Of a stretch of 10,264 bases of DNA, positions 7,131 to 10,264 are shown in pieces. The first letter of the stretch is position 1. The number at the start of each line of letters is the position of its first letter. The notes beneath the pieces are model-generated. The model ran no database searches. It had not been told where the DNA came from and worked only from the letters and a program-made list of their open reading frames with translations. The translations under genes and the position numbers were made by a program. Source of the stretch: Phoronis ovalis (lineage: Eukaryota; Phoronida; Phoronidae); contig JAOXYB010020504.1 in NCBI GenBank assembly GCA_028565635.1, positions 7,251-17,514 on the forward strand, given 5' to 3'.

Positions 7131-8454
7131 TAAAGCAGCACAAATAGCTTGAGTAAATAAAGGACAAAGCACATCCAGGCCAGCTAGAACATCGAACACA
7201 CCAGAAGTAAATGAAATACGTGATAACCTTGTAAATTTGGACTCGAGCTCAGGAGAGCAATTCTTTTTGTAAAGGATGTCATGGCTAAACACATCATAGA
7301 ACTCCATTATGTTGAGAAAGCTGATAACTTTATAAATGTATGAATTAATAGTCAAGGCAAGTGAAAATCTGTGTATACAAGTGAATTGCAACTACCACAA
7401 TTCATCAGTTTCTTTAAGATATGTAACAAGAAAAAGGGAATACAGGACAATTTGACAACACTGGTTTTTTGAACGATAGTGCACTTCCAACAATCGTCTT
7501 GGACGAACATATATTAACTTTGCATCAAGATTAAACTGCAGCTGGTAGTATTACTTTAAATGAACATTCCAATAGGGAGGACGATTGGTACAATTGCAAA
7601 AAGAAGGATCTAATTATAAACAATATATTATTATGTTCATTGTTCTTAAAATTCAATCTTGAATTACATTCAAATATAAAGGGGGTTGTATGTAAGACGT
7701 TTTCACTTTAATTTATTCACGCTTCTTCAAATCCAACCCAAAAACAAAATAGAAACAACATCGTCACGTTCTGTATTTACTTTATAACGATTTTGAGCAT
7801 GCGTTTGTAGTTATATGAAATAATCTTCGCGTAAAAAAAACAGTTGTCTCTACTAATGTTTAAACATGCTAAAACGAAATAAATAAGTTACTTAAATAAA
7901 TAATGTGGTATGAAAGTTTTATTGAGGTAATTCTAACTTAATATAGACATATTGTACGTCATAGCATATTAGCCAGAAACTCCAGGAATTAACGTATGAC
8001 GAGCAAGGCCATATAAAATATTGAGCATATGAGCATCATATTATAAATGCAATAAAAGGTGAACTTATTAATAAATAGTTGAGAACATTTCATGGGTCAT
8101 CATTTTTTTCTGTTGGTCCAAATGCAAAAGAAACGCTTAAAGTAAATAAATTGCTTCATCATTCAAAAATGTGACATATAGGCAAAGTGTAGCTAAGCAA
8201 ATGTATTCATAGAAATACAGTAATGTCATATTTGATGTGTCTGTATATAATTAAAACGTAGCTGAATAGCCGATTGCAACTGTGATGGAGAAGACGGACA
8301 GAGTGATCATGATAATAGTTTTGCATTCTGTTAGGCATAAATTCTATCCAAATGCATGCACGTTTTAAAAATACTAAGCAATTACATATTTCCTTTAAAT
8401 GTAACCATCTGCTGTGTCACTGTCATTAATCATGTCTCCATGTAGCCGTATTCG

Positions 8455-8720
8455 AGTTTCTCAAATAATCCTCTCTGATATCCATCATGAAAAGCTTAAT
8501 AAATTGCTTTTTGGTTTTTCTGTTTAACGATAGAACGCAAAAGAAATCTCCAGAGTATGAGTATATTTAAAAAAGATCCAGTTCATTAACCATAATTATT
8601 TTATTTGCTTTTTGTGTCAGTTATAAGTTAGCAACAAATTAATATGAACAAATAACATTACGCATGACAGTTCTGTTTCAATAAAAACAAGGGCTGTTTC
8701 ATATCATTACTTTGAAGTTT
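8455..8720 (+). repeat. Diverged duplication, copy 2
   Basis: Counterpart of 6870-7130. The acceptor tract (tttttggtttttctgtttaacgatag) and the gagtatgagta block are retained, while about 17 nt are missing between them. Confidence 0.4.
8534..8560 (+). pseudogene. Exon-like island with strong acceptor, copy 2
   Basis: 27 nt after gtttaacgatag and before gtatat. In phase 2 it reads TQKKSPEY plus GA, echoing MPSQEY plus GA of copy 1. The phase-0 reading stops. Splicing onward in phase 2 to any of the downstream exons (9304, 9694, 9964, 10155) hits stops, so it is unlikely to be in the mature message. Confidence 0.18.
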
Positions 8721-8800
8721 GACAGTAGTAATTTGTTTTGGAATTCTGCTTGAATACATAATCGCGATTCAACAGGAAGAAGCAAATTGGCATAGCTTTT

Positions 8801-8895
8801 CAATGATTATCTTACCCGAAGTACATGGTTTCGGTATAACATTTGTAAGCAGTTTGAAATTCCAATAAGATATGCCAAACAGTTATTGCTACCGG
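8801..8895 (+). repeat. Diverged dispersed repeat, copy 2
   Basis: Matches 1749-1842, strongest over about 35 bases from 8851, weaker outside. Confidence 0.4.
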
Positions 8896-9303
8896 TGTTT
8901 AACAAAGATTATGAGTGGTAAAATAAATAATCGTGTCTGTCCATTGAATTGGGTATTCATAAAAGAAGAATGCAATCTGTGAGTAGTGAGTAGGTTTTAC
9001 TCGGTGAATGTTATGAAGCTATGATCTTGCTGCTGTTAATACTCCGTTTCGCTGCACGTGTCCCCAAAGTAATAAGTGGCAGAAACGTTAGTTATGTGGT
9101 ACGATACAAAATAAAAAGTAACTATACAGTTGTGTCAATTTATACACTTATAAGTATGTGATTGTTCCTACATATAGAGTAAATGGGCCTAATTTGTGCC
9201 GTGGCAACACTATTGCTTTTATTTTATGTCTATACTTAAAGTATGTTTATAGATAATATATTTGAAATACTTTAGAATATTAAGTAATATATATTTTCTG
9301 TAG

Positions 9304-9348
9304 ACAACGACAGACACGGTACCCTTTTCACCAGGAATAACAACACAA
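9304..9348 (+). CDS. Phase-0 mini-exon, array copy 1 (TTTDTVPFSPGITTQ)
   Basis: Acceptor ttttctgtag and donor CACAA/gtaagg. 45 nt, 15 residues, phase 0. The peptide has 6 Thr, one Ser and two Pro and no Cys; Thr/Ser density of this kind is typical of O-glycosylated or disordered linkers (inference). It differs from copy 2 only at the first base. Eighteen bases after its donor a second gtaatc donor-like site occurs; using it would add VRILLL in frame. Confidence 0.8.
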
Positions 9349-9507
9349 GTAAGGATACTACTCCTGGTAATCAGAGTAAATTGACCTAATTTGAAATGTT
9401 GGTGTAGAAAGAATATTGCTTTTCTTTTCCATCTATACTTAAAGTATGTTTATAGATAATATACTTGAAATACTTTAGAATATTAAACAATATATATTAA
9501 TTTGTAG

Positions 9508-9552
9508 TCAACGACAGACACGGTACCCTTTTCACCAGGAATAACAACACAA
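9508..9552 (+). CDS. Phase-0 mini-exon, array copy 2 (STTDTVPFSPGITTQ)
   Basis: Acceptor ttaatttgtag and donor CACAA/gtaatc. Differs from copy 1 by one base (ACA to TCA, Thr to Ser). The 18 bp gtaaggatactactcctg present after copies 1 and 3 is absent here, so the donor is the former downstream gtaatc site, now directly at the exon end. This donor is a weaker match to consensus than gtaagg. Confidence 0.8.
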
Positions 9553-9693
9553 GTAATCGGAGTAAATTGACCTAATTTGAAATATTGGTGTAGAAAGAAT
9601 ATTGCTTTTCTTTTCCATCTATACTTAAAGTATGTTTATAGATAATATATTTGAAATACTTTAGAATACTAAACAATATATATTTATTTGTAG

Positions 9694-9738
9694 ACAACGA
9701 CAGCCACGGTACCTGCATCCCTAGGAATAACAGCACAA
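9694..9738 (+). CDS. Phase-0 mini-exon, array copy 3, diverged (TTTATVPASLGITAQ)
   Basis: Acceptor tttatttgtag and donor CACAA/gtaagg. It is still 45 nt and open in phase 0, but it differs at 8 bases from copy 1 and 9 from copy 2. The changes give D to A, F to A, P to L and T to A, with only two codons changed silently. The acidic residue and the S-P found in the other copies are both lost. Flanking introns remain nearly identical to those of the neighbours. The frame and splice sites are intact, so this is not simple decay. Confidence 0.78.
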
Positions 9739-9963
9739 GTAAGGATACTACTCCTGGTAATCGGAGTAAATTGACCTAATTTGAAATATTGGTGTAGACA
9801 GAATATTGCTGGTCTTTTCTATCCTATACTTACACATATTTATAAATACTATATTTGACTAAATGCGTTTTAAGACTTGTTCAAATATTGTACATTTTGT
9901 TCAGTAGTTTTTAAAGAGAATATATAGAAATTACAATATTAAACAATATCTATTTGTTTGTAG

Positions 9964-10002
9964 TCAACGGTAGAAACGGTATCACCAGGAAAATCAGTAC
10001 AA
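9964..10002 (+). CDS. Phase-0 mini-exon, 39 nt, older copy (STVETVSPGKSVQ)
   Basis: Acceptor atttgtttgtag and donor TACAA/gtaagt, a consensus donor. 13 residues; aligned with copy 1 it lacks two codons in the middle (PF). The downstream intron (gtaagtgaactaatcatgattacactaaa) matches that after 2874 and 2639 rather than the young array. This exon therefore bridges the two ends of the family. Confidence 0.75.
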
Positions 10003-10154
10003 GTAAGTGAACTAATCATGATTACACTAAATACATTTTCAAGATTTGCTCAAGAACTTTATCCTTTAACATGTGCTAGAAACCATGCGATATGTCCTTA
10101 GTTAGCCAATCAAGTTGTATAAATAGATTATAACGCTAGGATTTTTTCCAACAG

Positions 10155-10187
10155 CTTCAGCTTCGTCGTAACAATTTGAACACTTGG
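10155..10187 (+). CDS. Phase-0 mini-exon, 33 nt (LQLRRNNLNTW)
   Basis: Acceptor ggattttttccaacag, pyrimidine-rich, and donor TTGG/gtaaat. 11 residues in phase 0, basic and Asn/Leu-rich, unlike the Thr-rich cassettes. The other two frames contain stops (TAA in one, TGA in the other). The cttcagcttcgtc start resembles an intronic segment of the older duplication (cagactacagctttgtc near 2769), so it may have arisen from intron sequence. The gene probably continues beyond the window. Confidence 0.6.
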
Positions 10188-10264
10188 GTAAATCAACTTA
10201 TATTCCAAAAAAATAGTTCTTCCAATAAAATAAAGGTATATTTATGTTTTGCTTTTAAGTGCCT
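10188..10264 (+). other. Start of next intron
   Basis: Begins gtaaatcaac. A CCAATAAAATAAAG stretch near 10222-10235 contains AATAAA, which could serve as a polyadenylation signal only if transcription ended here; no stop codon precedes it in frame within the exon. Nothing else seen. Confidence 0.3.

Larger units (their letters stand above)
6858..7391 (-). other. Unexplained 177-codon open frame, minus strand
   Basis: A frame bounded by stops and starting at a TTG codon right after TAG; the first ATG is 28 codons in. It includes the peptide-like stretch YDVFSHDILYKKNCSPELES, then hydrophobic Leu/Ile/Phe-rich sequence and a basic tail. In AT-rich DNA a run this long is unexpected by chance (rough estimate well below one per window), so it may be a decayed mobile-element gene or a small nested gene. 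However, neighbouring frames also hold protein-like pieces (TVMPLAFMETNLEV; THTPEMAFENKFVSLSNNE), which suggests a frameshifted relic. The diverged copy at 8455-8720 does not keep the frame open. No family recognised. Confidence 0.2.
6796..9180 (+). other. Long intron between the KTGD pair and the young array
   Basis: Mostly AT-rich. It contains two diverged copies of a segment (about 6870-7130 and 8455-8720), a 177-codon minus-strand open frame (7391-6858), two exon-like islands with strong acceptors (6930-6973 and 8534-8560), and the second copy of the repeat seen at 1749. The rest, notably 7440-8450 and 8900-9180, showed no repeat, RNA gene or open frame of note. Confidence 0.45.
9181..9838 (+). 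repeat. Young tandem array of intron-plus-exon units
   Basis: Exon starts at 9304, 9508 and 9694 give periods of 204 and 186 bp; the 18-bp difference is one deletion after the second exon. The intron segments 9367-9507 and 9553-9693 are both 141 bp and differ at 5 positions. The segment upstream of 9304 matches these well only over its last 60 bases or so and is more diverged before that. Downstream of the third exon, similarity fades after about 72 bp. Confidence 0.92.
523..10187 (+). other. Partial multi-exon gene with an array of phase-0 mini-exons
   Basis: This entry ties together the exons listed separately below. On the + strand, short open segments sit between AG acceptors and GT donors. 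Each confident exon is 33-84 nt, and from 1609 onward all are multiples of three and read in phase 0. Reading them in order gives one continuous frame without stops. No initiation codon, stop codon or polyadenylation signal could be assigned, so both ends probably lie outside the window. The peptides are polar and Thr/Ser/Pro-rich, with no Cys pattern, no catalytic motif and no membrane segment. I do not recognise the family. A disordered or mucin-like linker region is an inference from composition only. The left boundary given includes one doubtful exon; the secure part starts at 977. Confidence 0.7.

Overview
The window looks like AT-rich, intron-dense animal nuclear DNA. It shows very short exons bounded by AG / GTAAG-type splice signals with pyrimidine-rich acceptor tracts, a 63-bp minisatellite, a (TA)n microsatellite and a terminal-inverted-repeat DNA transposon with a 3-bp target duplication. 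There is no sign of bacterial gene packing. A mollusc-like invertebrate is my best guess, but no recognisable conserved protein in the window fixes the lineage.

The main content is one partial multi-exon gene on the + strand that enters before the left edge and probably leaves past the right edge. I could not name it. Two linked exons (977-1016 and 1557-1608) use split codons, and their splice phases fit each other. From there on, the confident exons are tiny (33-84 nt), multiples of three and readable in phase 0: 2874-2915, 3669-3719, 6459-6527, 6712-6795, 9304-9348, 9508-9552, 9694-9738, 9964-10002 and 10155-10187. Most of them start with a (K/S/T)-T-x-(D/E) pattern, and several carry a central S-P. 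They therefore look like serial duplicates of one ancestral mini-exon. The encoded peptides are short, polar and rich in Thr/Ser/Pro, so the product probably contains a disordered or mucin-like modular stretch. Because each cassette is phase-neutral, any of them could be skipped or duplicated without changing the frame.

The duplication history is visible at several ages. A recent array (about 9180-9840) carries three exon copies in nearly identical introns. A pair at 6459/6712 shares its acceptor region and a KTGD start. An older pair at 2639/2874 has one member that is dead: its acceptor is lost and all three frames contain stops. In the recent array the third exon differs from its neighbours at 8-9 of 45 bases, while the intron sequence on both sides differs by only about 4 percent. 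That is the most unusual signal in the window.

Region by region: 1-976 is mostly non-coding, with one doubtful exon. 977-1608 holds the upstream linked exons. 1609-2638 is intron ending in a minisatellite. 2639-3719 holds the dead exon and two live exons. 3720-6458 is a long intron containing a 1,082-bp PIF/Harbinger-like non-autonomous transposon (5146-6227, TAA target duplication). 6459-6795 is the KTGD exon pair. 6796-9180 is a long intron with an old internal duplication and an unexplained 177-codon open frame on the minus strand. 9181-10264 is the young mini-exon array plus a final short exon.
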